64,000 nt of DNA, from positions 33,771-97,770 of the forward strand of contig QKWP01001156.1 in NCBI GenBank assembly GCA_003550325.1, given 5' to 3'. The stretch is from Gigaspora rosea. Lineage: Eukaryota > Glomeromycota > Glomeromycetes > Diversisporales > Gigasporaceae. How positions within the stretch are numbered: the first letter of the stretch is position 1; each line of letters begins with the position of its first letter. Made by a program: the position numbers and the translations under genes. The notes under the pieces are model-generated. The model searched no databases, was not told the DNA's origin, and saw only the letters and a list, made by a program, of their open reading frames with translations. Positions 44,946 to 55,503 of the stretch are shown piece by piece.

Positions 44946-45685
44946 NNNNNNNNNNNNNNNNNNNNNNNNNNNNNNNNNNNNNNNNNNNNNNNNNNNNNNN
45001 NNNNNNNNNNNNNNNNNNNNNNNNNNNNNNNNNNNNNNNNNNNNNNNNNNNNNNNNNNNNNNNNNNNNNNNNNNNNNNNNNNNNNNNNNNNNNNNNNNNN
45101 NNNNNNNNNNNNNNNNNNNNNNNNNNNNNNNNNNNNNNNNNNNNNNNNNNNNNNNNNNNNNNNNNNNNNNNNNNNNNNNNNNNNNNNNNNNNNNNNNNNN
45201 NNNNNNNNNNNNNNNNNNNNNNNNNNNNNNNNNNNNNNNNNNNNNNNNNNNNNNNNNNNNNNNNNNNNNNNNNNNNNNNNNNNNNNNNNNNNNNNNNNNN
45301 NNNNNNNNNNNNNNNNNNNNNNNNNNNNNNNNNNNNNNNNNNNNNNNNNNNNNNNNNNNNNNNNNNNNNNNNNNNNNNNNNNNNNNNNNNNNNNNNNNNN
45401 NNNNNNNNNNNNNNNNNNNNNNNNNNNNNNNNNNNNNNNNNNNNNNNNNNNNNNNNNNNNNNNNNNNNNNNNNNNNNNNNNNNNNNNNNNNNNNNNNNNN
45501 NNNNNNNNNNNNNNNNNNNNNNNNNNNNNNNNNNNNNNNNNNNNNNNNNNNNNNNNNNNNNNNNNNNNNNNNNNNNNNNNNNNNNNNNNNNNNNNNNNNN
45601 NNNNNNNNNNNNNNNNNNNNNNNNNNNNNNNNNNNNNNNNNNNNNNNNNNNNNNNNNNNNNNNNNNNNNNNNNNNNNNNNNNNNN
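44946..45685. other. Assembly gap (740 N)
   Basis: Run of N between the poly(T) tract and the 3' part of LINE ORF2. The stated gap size may be an estimate. Confidence 1.
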
Positions 45686-48600
45686 GGTACCCTTAACTTA
45701 GCTGAGGGGGTAGCTAGCTCTAGTGCTAACTTCCACACCTTATGGCTAATTGGGCACTCAAGTGCAAAGTGTTCTGGTGTTTGTTCTACATTGGGGCAAT
45801 TTGGGCATTCCCCTGTCTCTTTATAATTTACATGTTTGAGCCTATAGCCCAGTGGGAGGGCTTTGCGCTGTAATCGCCAATATATATTCTTTTTAGCATT
45901 TTGAACCCATTTACTTTTCATCCATTTCCAGCTACTCCTCATTGTTTCATCTATTATCTGACTTTTATTTTTAATATTCTGAAGTGTAACTTCCTTCAAA
46001 AAGGAAACTGTGCCTTTAATTATACAATTTTCTCCTGATGTGTTTGCCAAAGTAAGGCTACTCTTATCCCATGGCCACTCTTCTGTGTTATCCCCTATTC
46101 TACCATTTACACGTTTCCATGTGGTGATATACTGTTTCCAGTGATCTGGCCAGCCCTTTGTTTTGATTGGATTTCTATTTAATGCTCTTCTGACTGTAAT
46201 ATTTCTTTTAGTTTTTAACTCCTTTTTCAACTACTGATCTCTCTACTTTTGCCCAAAGATTATCCTCTGTAAAAAGCTTTATTACTACATGAGTTAAACG
46301 TGCATCTATCATATCTGGTAATGTTGGGGCACCCAGTCCTCCTTGGGTTAATGGAAGCTAAAATATTGCATATCTTGGAACCAATCTAGATTTGGTTTTA
46401 ATCCACTTTTCAAGCATGTGGTTGATTCTAGCTAGCTGTTTACGTGTTGGTGGAGCCAAATAGGCTGTGTACTATATTTTTGAGAGTACTAAGGATTTTG
46501 CTAGGGTGATTTTTTCTTCAAATGAAAGATTTCGAACTGACAATAATTGAATTAGTTTTTCTATCTTATTTATAGTATCTGGCCATAGTTTTCGATCTAT
46601 CATGCCTTGTATTGTTATTTTATATACTAGAACTGGTATAATTTCATTTTCTTTTGCGAATTTAAAGTTTCTGCTTTCTTCGAGTTCTGTCCTTCTAGCT
46701 GCTCTTGTTAGTGGTGCTATAATAGATTTTGTTTTATTTATTTTAGAATTTGAGGCCTCCTCGTATCTTTCTACAATTTGTCTAAACCTTGCCCAGTTCT
46801 CTAATGAACCAATACCTACAGTTAAGTCATCAGCATATGCTGCTACTTTAAAGTATTCTTTTTCTACTTTAATGCCTTGGAGGTTCCTTGCTAACTTTTG
46901 TAAAAATGGTTCAAATACTATTATAAACAGAAGTGGAGATAAGGGGTCACCCTGTCGTACTCCACATTCAACTTTAAAAGATTCTGATATTAATCCAGCA
47001 TCTGCTATATGTGCTGTTTGATTTGAAAACAACTGTTGAACCAACCCTATGAATATTTGAGAAAATTTCATTTTCTGAAGAATTTCTATTAAATAGATAT
47101 GACTAATTTTATCAAATGCCTTTTGTTGATCTATAAAGACCATCCAGTATTTCTTTTCTTGATCAGGCTGATTTCTTAGTACTGACAAAACATCCAGTAC
47201 TGTATCTATAGTTGAACGATGTAATACAAACACCTGCTGATGATTTCCTATAATAGTTTGACAGATTTTATTAACTCTGTTTGCAATTATTTTAAGAAAT
47301 ATTTTGGCATCACAATTTGTTAATGATATTGGTCACCAGTTTGTTAGCTCATCAAGATTTTCTGCTTTCTTTGGGATAAAAGTAATAATACTTTTACCCC
47401 AAGACTTTGGAATTTTGCTATTTTTTAATACCTCATTATAAAGTGTTTTTAGTACTAGAATAATTACCACTTTCATACTTTTATAAAATTCATAAGACAA
47501 TCCATCTACTCCTGGTGCCTTGTTACATGCAAGGGATCCTATGGTCTCTTCAATCTCCTTTGCTGTTATTTCCTTAACTAGCTCATAATTTTGCTCTTCA
47601 GATACTGTTTGGTCAATTACTAAAAATTCTGTTATCGCATCTAGATTTACCCTGTCTAGCTTATATAATTTCTCATATGTTTCTTTTGCATATTGAAGAA
47701 TATTTACTGGAGTTGCATCTACAACCTTGTTTGGAATTTGTACTTTGGATGTTAGACTTACTGCATGATGGGACCTATATCTAGCAAAGAAGTACTTGGT
47801 TGACCGTTCTCCCTTTTCAATCCAGCGAGCATTAGACTGAATTTGCCATTTGTCTGCAAGAATTGTGAGCTCTTCTTGCAAATCTATCTGTAGTTTCTCT
47901 ATTACTATTTTGTGTTCCTCCCTTTCTGGATACCTTATTACTACTTCTTGTAGCTCTGCTATTCTTTTGTGTAGTTTGGTTATTTTCTTTTCAGGAGATA
48001 AACAAGGCTTGTATTGTCTAATTTTAGCTTGTATCCTGTTTTTAAGTACATCCCAAGTATCAATTGTTATATGTCCTTGCAACTCCTCTTCAATATCTTT
48101 TTTAATATTTTCATTCATTAGGCACTTAGTATTAAACTTCCAATATGATGCATATTGAGCTTGTAATTGCATATTGAAAGTACTTTTAACAAGCAGGTGA
48201 TCTGAGTTTCCAAATAGTATTTGTGTATACTGGCAGAATTGTATATGATCATTGTCAACAAATATATAATCCAATCTAGTTGCCATTAGTAGATTATTTC
48301 GTGTTTTTTGTGTATATGTTGTAAATGGATGCCCAGAGTGGTTTGCCATGTCTGTGTAGTCCTCCATTCTCTGACGAAGTTTATCTAATGAAGGATCTCT
48401 ATGCCCTGGTACTTGGCTAATTCTATTTATTTGAGGATCCATATTAACATTAAAGTCACCTGCTATAATGTTCATCATATTTGCATCAAAGTCTGGTATC
48501 CAATTCTCAAAAAATTTAACTCTTTCATTCACATGAGGAGGTGCATAAATATTTGAAATTTTACATGTATATTGCTTAATTTTTGCAATACCTGAGATAA

Positions 48601-48865
48601 CTCTGCCTTCATAACTTTCTTTTAAATTCTTTAATTTGACATTGTGATTGCCTGCTAAGATAGCTGTTTTGGATGTCCAAAAAGATTCAAATGTCCATTG
48701 GTGTTTCAAAAAAATCTGCATTTTGGGATCACTTAAATTTGTTTCTTGTATTAAAATTAAATCTATATTATATGATTTTAACAGAGTAAGTGTTTTTGTA
48801 AGTTTTTGTCTACTATTAAGTCCTTTAACGTTCAGTGTTGCAATAGTAATTTTATTTTTGCTCAT
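45686..48865 (-). pseudogene. LINE ORF2: AP endonuclease + reverse transcriptase, 3 stops and 1 frameshift
   Basis: Starts at ATG 48865. Residues ~1-240 are an APE-type endonuclease (ATLNVKGLNS, LIQETNL, SNIYAPP, AGDFNVNMD, RLDYIFV, GNSDHLLV). From ~440 the reverse transcriptase follows (KAPGVDGLSYEFYKS, ITFIPKK, WMVFIDQQKAFDKI, GVRQGDPLSPLLF, and AAYADDL with YADD at 677-680). A C-terminal zinc motif (CPNC...H...C, near 45755-45807) precedes the gap. In-frame stops lie at 47333-47335 (TGA where RT families have Arg of 'NWRPISL'), 46472-46474 (TAG) and 46358-46360 (TAG). A +1 shift in an A-run lies near 46230. All three stops can be explained by single C-to-T changes. The catalytic motifs of both enzymes are intact but the full protein cannot be made. 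Confidence 0.9.
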
Positions 48866-50660
48866 AAAGAAAAAATTAGATATATAATTAATACTGTACT
48901 AGTGTTTATTACTCTCTTTAGAGGTAGAGTGGCCTCCACCTCCTTCATCTTTTTTATATGGCATGTGTCTTTCATTATTTGATCCTGTTCCTGTAGCAAA
49001 CCTAGTATTTTTTTTTTATGAGTAACCAATGTAAAATCTGCTTCTATCTCTTGATATTCTGTAGAATTATTCTGCATTGTTTCAACTAAGCTTTGTGCTC
49101 TATTGTTTCAACTAAGCTTTGTGTCTCAGCTTGCATAATTTCGTACTGCATTGTTTGATCCTGTTCTTGTACTGTCTCTTCATTTGTATTTTTTTCAATT
49201 ACTTCCTGTTCTTTTTCTTGCAAGTCTTCACCTTTCTCTCCTTTACTATTAATCTCTCTGCTATCTTTACTTTTCTTTGTTGTTTCTGCTGCTTTATATG
49301 GATTGTTGTTTGTGTTTAAAGATGTATTTTTCAAGTTACTACTTTCTTTTCTTTGATCTTGCTTGTATTCTTTGTACTGTTTTTTCAATTCAACTGCCTC
49401 CTTAAATTGCATGCAATCAGCCTTTATGTGACCCTCTTTATCACAGTAAAAGCATACTTTTGGTGCTGCTTTTCATTCTATTGTGACCTTTTGATCCCAT
49501 ATGTGAGTATGCCAAGGAAGCCTTTCTGTTATCCGAGAATTATCCGTACTGTCATACACAACCACCTATTGGTTTGACAATATTGGGGTACCCTCATATA
49601 TCAGAGGTTTGATTGACACAATGGTTCCAAAGTCTTCCATTGCTGTCTTGATATGTCTGGAAATATATTCTTTTTTCCCAAGAGGAACATTACGTAATTT
49701 AACTGAAAAGATAGTTCTTCAAAGACTGGTTGGAATATAACCAAACAGTGTTTGCTTGAAAATAACTATCCCATCTACTGCATATTTTTGTAGACTTTCT
49801 TCTCCTTAAAAATAATTTCTAGGTCTGTTCTTCGTCCTTTAGTGAAGTGAGGATTTGCAGCAATAAATTTGTCACCTAACTTATTATATAATGCAAGTAT
49901 ATTTTCATTTAGTGGGATGTTTACCAAATTTTTAATATTTAAAATTAAAGCATTATCATTCTTGGTTTTAATTGATCCTTTTGTAGGCACTGCTATAAAT
50001 GTGGCTTTGCCTCTCTGCATTTTTGTAAAGAAACTTGAGTATTGCCTTACTGATTTATCCTTTTTTTTGGTTAATTTGTTGCTCTTCTCCTCTTTAATTC
50101 TTAGTGTATCTAGATCCATCTCTATTGTTCGTTCCGAGTTACCTGATCCGACATCACTCATCACATTGTCCGGATTTGTTCCAGAACCTTCTATTTGATC
50201 TACCATGAGATCTTCTGATCTTCCATTGCTTGAAAAAAAAGATTTTTCCATTGAGTTGCTTTGACATAGACTGTCACCTTTCTCATAAGTGACTTCTGCC
50301 CAGCTTGTATTGAGGCTTGATGAGTCAGTTAAAGCTTCCTGAACCTGATTTTCCTTTAAGCCTGTATTTTCTAGCTCCGATATAGGAACTTGGCTTTCGT
50401 TTTCCATGTTTCCGTTTTTTGATCTAGTATCTTGTGTTTTGCCTTTTTTCCTCCCTTTTTTTGTTTTCTCTGATTCCGTCATCTTTCTTTTTTTCTGTAC
50501 AAGGGCTTTCGCCCTTGTTATTAGGGTTTTATTGGGTCCGTCTACTTTTTCTTCTAACATCAGTATTTTTGTCCTACCACCCGGCACTAATCCAATGCAG
50601 AGTGATTGTCGATCCCCATCTTTATTAATTTTAATTAAATATTTCTTAAGTTACCTTTGC
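48862..50660 (-). pseudogene. LINE ORF1: gag-like protein with CCHC zinc knuckle, several lesions
   Basis: The main open part (50587-49775) is Lys/Ser-rich, then RRM-like (SSFFTKMQRGKATFIAVPTK, LILNIKNLVNIP). After a +1 shift near 49800 the frame continues ESLQKYAVDGIVIFKQTLFG, with stops at 49719-49721 (TGA), 49566-49568 (TAG) and 49473-49475 (TGA). It reaches a zinc knuckle, CFYCDKEGHIKADC (49413-49454), then a Gln/Lys/Glu-rich tail. A 26-bp tandem duplication at 49081-49135 shifts the frame. Without it the tail continues MQNNSTEYQEIEADFTLVTH to the TGA at 48862-48864, overlapping the ORF2 ATG. The true ORF1 start is uncertain: the frame is open upstream of 50587 to about 50650 without an ATG. 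Confidence 0.82.
49081..49135. repeat. 26-bp tandem duplication inside LINE ORF1
   Basis: tttcaactaagctttgtg occurs twice, 26 bases apart (with ctctattg between). Because 26 is not a multiple of three it shifts the ORF1 frame; one unit restores it. Confidence 0.85.
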
Positions 50661-51877
50661 TTAAAGTTTTAAAAAAATTGTCAAAAAATATTTGCTTGGT
50701 TTCTATTAACTCAACTCATATTTAGCATAAATTTGGGATTCGAGTTGGTTTAGGATTTTGGCTTTTTTTTTTTTTTTGGATTCCGGTATTACTTTAGGTT
50801 TCAGAAAACCAATTTAATTTAGAGTTTTGGTATTGATTTGAGTATTAGTTTGGGACAGAGACGTGAAAAAATTTGTAACCAAATTAAACCCATGTAAATC
50901 CAAAAATTTGGGTATTTTTCAAATAAACCCAAATATTTGAGAATTTTCAATGTAAATACAAAATTTCTGAACGTTTTAATGGAGTTCTCGATTTTTTTTT
51001 TTTATAACCCCGGCTTTCTCAAAGTCCGAGGACATCATATGACACACTTTATAAATTTTCGATTTTTATTGGTCAGCATTGGATATTTTTTTTGATATCG
51101 AAAGTTTTCGTGATAGTGGACAATAATTCCAGAAATTTTCGGAGAGAACAACAACCATAAAAAATACCACTCTAAAAAATTTCGCTAACCGAGTTCAGAT
51201 GTAACATAAAATCATTCGTAACAATCCTCTCTTTTTTAGCGAAATTTTTCTTTAAAAATTTTTTAGACTAGTGATATTATGTCATAAAATTAGCCAGTAA
51301 AGATTGATTTGCGATAATTTGGGTCAAATTACAAATTTAATGTTGGCTAAAAAATTATCAAAATTTATCCAAATCCAAATATTTGTGAATAATAAAAACA
51401 ATTTTTTCTTGCCTCTGGTTTGGAATTTCAGCATAAGTTTAGGAGTTCAATAACTACAGCTGAAACTCGAAAGTTTTCGTCTCAAAAAAAAAAAGGTTGC
51501 TTTCCAACACCAGCATTATAGAGCCAGGCTATGGATTATTACTTAAAGATACAAGAAATATCAAGAAAGGCAAAACAACACATTCTGAATTTTAATAAAA
51601 TGTGCCAAGATGCCAAATTGGCTTTAGGATATGTGTTTTAACTTTGCTATCATTTGAATAATAAATTTTTGTGATTAAGTTACGGTACTATCATGGTTAA
51701 GTTTTTTGCTATGTATTATTATAAAAAAAAGCTCATGAACTTTTTTTCCTTTATTGTTTAAGTAAATTTTTTTTTATTGCTTCACGAGATGTTAAGCCTT
51801 AAGAGCTCGAAACCATAAGTATTTCGGATTTATCTCTTGAATATTTTGTGTAATGTGTGAAATAGTGCATGTGTACT
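50661..51877. other. Intergenic upstream of the LINE; no gene seen
   Basis: AT-rich and T-tract-rich DNA without a recognisable gene. Possible target-site copy tttaaaaaaatt near 50669, weak because of low complexity. Confidence 0.35.
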
Positions 51878-52697
51878 TAGGGTGGAACATCAACTATGTA
51901 TGTAAATAAAAACTATGTTATATACAATTTACTATGATCAAATTTTTATTGGCGAAATTAATGTAATAAATTGAACATTATTATATATTGTTTTAATTAT
52001 AAAAAAAAAGCAATTTTTTAAAAGATTCATATGAGTATTGTACTTATTTTTTGTGTTTCTTTTGAACGAGAAATGTTCTTTAGAACCATTTCGAAGGTTC
52101 TATATTTAATGTTTTGCGGTAGCTCTAAATAAGTTTTAACTTATAGTTTCGATAGTTTTTTTTATTTTAATTAACAAAATTCAACTTATTCTATAAGACA
52201 AATATACAAAATTTATATATCGATAAAAAATTTGAAAATATAGTTTTATTCTTTAGCATTTTATAAACAATTCGTGAAAGTTTCAAGGTAATTCGATTTC
52301 TTGATAATAAGTTGAATTGCTTTGAAATTTCAATTATTATTGTTCGGAGCGTAGCGGAGAACTATAAGGTTTACGCATGGTGATACAAAGTTACATTTTT
52401 GATGCATCAATAATTATATTTTTGATTCACCTTTTATTTTCATTTAAGCTATTGCATCAAAAACATAATTTTGAAAATTCATGTCTGTCCGCACGCGTGT
52501 TCAAATTTGTAATTTTAGTGTAGCAAAAATATGCACATTCACGCGTTTGTGCAATGAGATGATCTTTCTTACTGTATTTATAGTTGAATATACAAATCTG
52601 AATTTGAATAAATTTAATTGTTGTTTGTATAATGTAAAAATCCATGATATGAAAAATGCTAACATAGTTTTGATTTCTTAGTTGATGTTCCACCCTA
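51878..52697. mobile_element. 820-bp TIR element, TIR tagggtggaacatcaacta
   Basis: tagggtggaacatcaacta at the left is mirrored by tagttgatgttccaccctaa at the right. A TAGGG start is common in hAT-type elements, but the flanking 8-mers do not match, so the class is uncertain. Contains ggagcgtagcggagaac. The small open frames inside (52457-52729 minus, 52481-52681 plus) overlap the TIR and are shadows. Confidence 0.7.
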
Positions 52698-53304
52698 ATA
52701 CGTACTGCACGTTGAATGGCGCTTCGCATCGCGCATACTTATTTGCACCTGTAACACAAACCATATATGGAATTAGTGATTCTGGCTGATCAAAATCTAT
52801 CGGCTAGGCTAAGCCGATAAATTTTGATTGGCTTAGCTAGCTTAGCTGATTTTCTAATTAGACTATTAGCATGTAAATACTGACTATATAACTCATAGAG
52901 CTTTATTAATTAATGTTGCGTGTGCACGTGTGGTGAATGAAAATGTCATGTAAATATGTGCGTACAATAAAATGTTTTTTTGTAGAAAAAAAGTTCACAC
53001 ATATAACAATTGCAATAATAAAAACATGAATAAGGGAATCTATATTACAATAATGAATGAGCTGAGTGTTATTTTGATTTGCGAATTCGATCAAATGTTC
53101 ATAAAAATTACTTATTGTATGGGACTTATATAACTTTTTTCACTCATTTATTGGCACATGTTTAAAAAATAAAACTAAATCGGAACACTTTAATATTGAA
53201 AGTATCCCGATTTAATTATTTTATTGTTTTTATTGAGGTGAAGGTGATGCACGGGTTGTTTCCGTACAATAATATAGGGATTGTATAAATAACTAAATTT
53301 GCGT

Positions 53305-53350
53305 GGTTAACTCGTGTCACATGGCCTTCGGCCATGCGACCCAGGTTAAC
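53305..53350. repeat. Palindrome ggttaac...catggcc (copy 2 of 3)
   Basis: ggttaactcgtgtcacatgg then ccttcggccatgcgacccaggttaac, self-complementary. Part of hAT MITE copy A. Confidence 0.8.
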
Positions 53351-53453
53351 TTGTGCAAATTGTTATTTTCTACAACATAGTATCATGTGCATTTAAACGC
53401 ATTTAAATATTACAATGTGCATCTTATAGTACTATTGTATGAGAATTGTTTAA

Positions 53454-53925
53454 GGGTAGGGTAAATGTAGATCATTTTTCATATGATCTGCATGGTACGA
53501 TATTACAGATTATAAAAATTCGCCACAAGCAAAATTTTTTAATGCTTTAACGAATTTTTACCAAAATTTCACAATGTGCTGATAAGAACTTTCAATTTAT
53601 AGTAATAATAATTTCGAAACTTGTTTTATTTGAGAAAATTCCACTTCGAATATTACCAAACTATTTGGTCCCTTTGTATCACCTGGGAAAAACATAGAGC
53701 CACCTGGGTAAACTTCGGTAATATTCGAAGTAGAATTTTCTCAAATAAAACAAGTTTCAAAATTATTATTACTACTGTATAAATAGAAAGTTCTTATCTG
53801 CACGTTGTGAAATTTTGGTAAAAATTCGTTAGAGCATTAAAAAATTTTGCTTGTGGCTAATTTTTGTTTAAAAATCTGTAATACCATGCAGATCATATGA
53901 AAAATAATCTACGTTTACCATACCC
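53454..53925. mobile_element. 472-bp palindromic element with TTAA duplication, nested in hAT MITE
   Basis: TTAA on both sides (53450-53453, 53926-53929). Copy B of the host MITE has the empty site gtTTAAccaagc. The arms are ~220 bp and almost completely complementary (gggtagggtaaatgtagatc ... gatctacgtttaccataccc-type), meeting near cacctgggaaaaacatagag. Non-coding. Confidence 0.92.
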
Positions 53926-54344
53926 TTAACCAAGCATCGCTTTAACAGGTTTTTTTTCTTGATTATAGTGCATCACGATCACTATAAAAAATGTTTTTTG
54001 TGCGTAATACGCGTAAATTATATTTTCTATTTTTGGGGAAATAAAAATCGATTAGCCGATTTTGAAAAAATCAACCAGCTAAGCCGAAAATTTTTTGGCT
54101 TAGCCGACTTTGTCATATCGGCCAGAATCACTATATGGAATTAAATCGACATATTAGAAAAAAAATGCGAAAATAAAGAAAAACGAGTATCTAAATCAAT
54201 GCAGAGGTACTAATTAAAAGTGACGAGATTGACTATTTTTTTTTAACCATTGCTACTTATCCTAACTACTAACTTGGATGTCTTTTGTTGATTTATTCCA
54301 TATATGGTTTGTGTTACAGCGCAAATAAGTCGGATGATTTTTTG

Positions 54345-54740
54345 CGGTGATAATTAACAATTATTATAAAATGCACTTATGGTGTTTTACCACCATAGGT
54401 AAATTAGATTTGCAAATCCGTGTAACAAAAACATAAAAAATAAATTTTTACAAAACAAAATTTTAATTACTTTAGGGTTAGGGTAGTGTTAGGGTAAGGC
54501 CTGGGATTTTATCGGGGCATTAGTATATACAAAATTTATAAGGAATTTTTTTTATTAGAGCCCAAAGGTGGTTTCATAAGCAAAATTTTGCGATATGAAT
54601 GTTTTTTTTAAAAAAATAAAGAAATTTTTTGTTACACCTGATCTTAAATTTTGATTGGCTATTTTAGTAACATGGTGTAAAACACCATAGGTGCGTTTTA
54701 GTAAAACTCATAATCAATAATTGTTAATTCCGTCGTGACA
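54345..54740. mobile_element. ~395-bp TIR element, TIR ataattaacaattatt...atggtgttttacaccat
   Basis: Left ataattaacaattattataa (aatgcacttatggtgtttta) is mirrored at 54672-54738. Contains ttagggttagggtagtgtta near 54474 and a ~40-base block (ggtggtttcataagcaaaat) that recurs at about 62650. Confidence 0.7.
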
Positions 54741-55503
54741 AATTCAAATTTCCGTGCATTAAAATTCAATAATTTCTGCGTGAATTTTGTTGGTCATTTA
54801 TAAATTCTGTAAATTCTGTGTTGGTTATATAGAAATATTGAATATTCTGCCATCAATTTGTCGTTTAGTCTTCGGATTATTTCGGTATTATGCAAAAATT
54901 TTCGCCCGACCACGCTCGTATTTCAGGTTTATTTATTTTCTACATCGGAAATTTTCGTGTTATATGTTTAGAACCTTGTACCTATAAAAAAAAAAAAACT
55001 AAATAATTTATAAATCCCTACTTTCTGCGGAAATTCCGTGCTATCCTTAATACGTGTTTACAGCCTTACAACCTAATTCCGTGATTTCTGCGACATTCCG
55101 TGAAATGCAGAAAATCATCGGGACCACATCTAATTTAGGCTTATTTAAAAACAATCATAATAAATGTTTATGAACTTGGATAGCCACTGGTATTTATTAT
55201 AGATTTATGGATTATATATAACTAAACTAGTAATTCTTTTAAAAATACTATAGACAAAAAAAAAAAGGTACAATTTTTACAACAGTACTAAATACTAAAT
55301 CAAATAGTCACAAGTAAAATTTAATATTATAATACTCAAAAATGGCAAATTTATTATTAAAAGTACATCCGTAATTATAAGATTAGGCAAAATTATATAA
55401 TTAAACTCTTGGCAAATAATAAAAATAATATTACCTATGTTACAAATAAAAATAATTAAAATAATCATTATTAAAAATAAATAAGTTATTTAAAAAATAT
55501 ATG
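54741..55503. other. Intergenic 3' of the KCH-like gene
   Basis: Contains several variants of ttctgcggaaattccgtg (54735-55110), perhaps a decayed repeat array. No gene seen. Confidence 0.4.

Larger units (their letters stand above)
44914..50660 (-). mobile_element. Nearly full-length LINE (non-LTR retrotransposon)
   Basis: On the minus strand the order is ORF1 (gag-like, CCHC knuckle), ORF2 (endonuclease, reverse transcriptase, C-terminal zinc motif), then the 740-base assembly gap (44946-45685) and a 32-base poly(T) run at 44914-44945, read as the poly(A) tail. The ORF1 stop and ORF2 start overlap as ATGA. Few lesions: one ORF2 frameshift, a 26-bp duplication and one further frameshift in ORF1, and six nonsense codons. 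The insertion is therefore young compared with the LINE at 36-39 kb. The 5' end is placed only approximately. Confidence 0.88.
52774..54133 (-). mobile_element. hAT-type MITE copy A (884 bp + nested 472-bp element)
   Basis: Ends tagtgattctggctgatc and gatatcggccagaatcacta-type inverted repeats, flanked by the perfect 8-mer TATGGAAT on both sides. The inverse-oriented second copy is at 60791-61630. Copy A carries the TTAA element at 53454-53925 and the central palindrome at 53305-53350. No transposase is encoded. Confidence 0.92.
52737..54332. mobile_element. Older TIR element (ends cttatttgc..tgtaacacaaac) hosting a hAT MITE
   Basis: The left end acttatttgcacctgtaaca (caaaccatatatggaat) is mirrored at 54296-54332 by attccatatatggtttgtgt (tacagcgcaaataagt). 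The hAT MITE copy A lies directly inside the left end, leaving only ~160 bases of original interior (54142-54295). Confidence 0.65.

Noticed and set aside
46602..47021. 139-codon open frame on the plus strand within the LINE
   Set aside because: It is antisense to the reverse-transcriptase domain, including the YADD region, so it is a shadow of ORF2.
49119..49577. Plus-strand Phe/Cys-rich open frames in the LINE ORF1 region
   Set aside because: Antisense to the Lys/Glu-rich tail and zinc knuckle of ORF1; the composition is the complement of that bias.
54740..55120. Array of ttctgcggaaattccgtg variants as a tandem satellite
   Set aside because: The variants are irregularly spaced and too diverged to define a unit.
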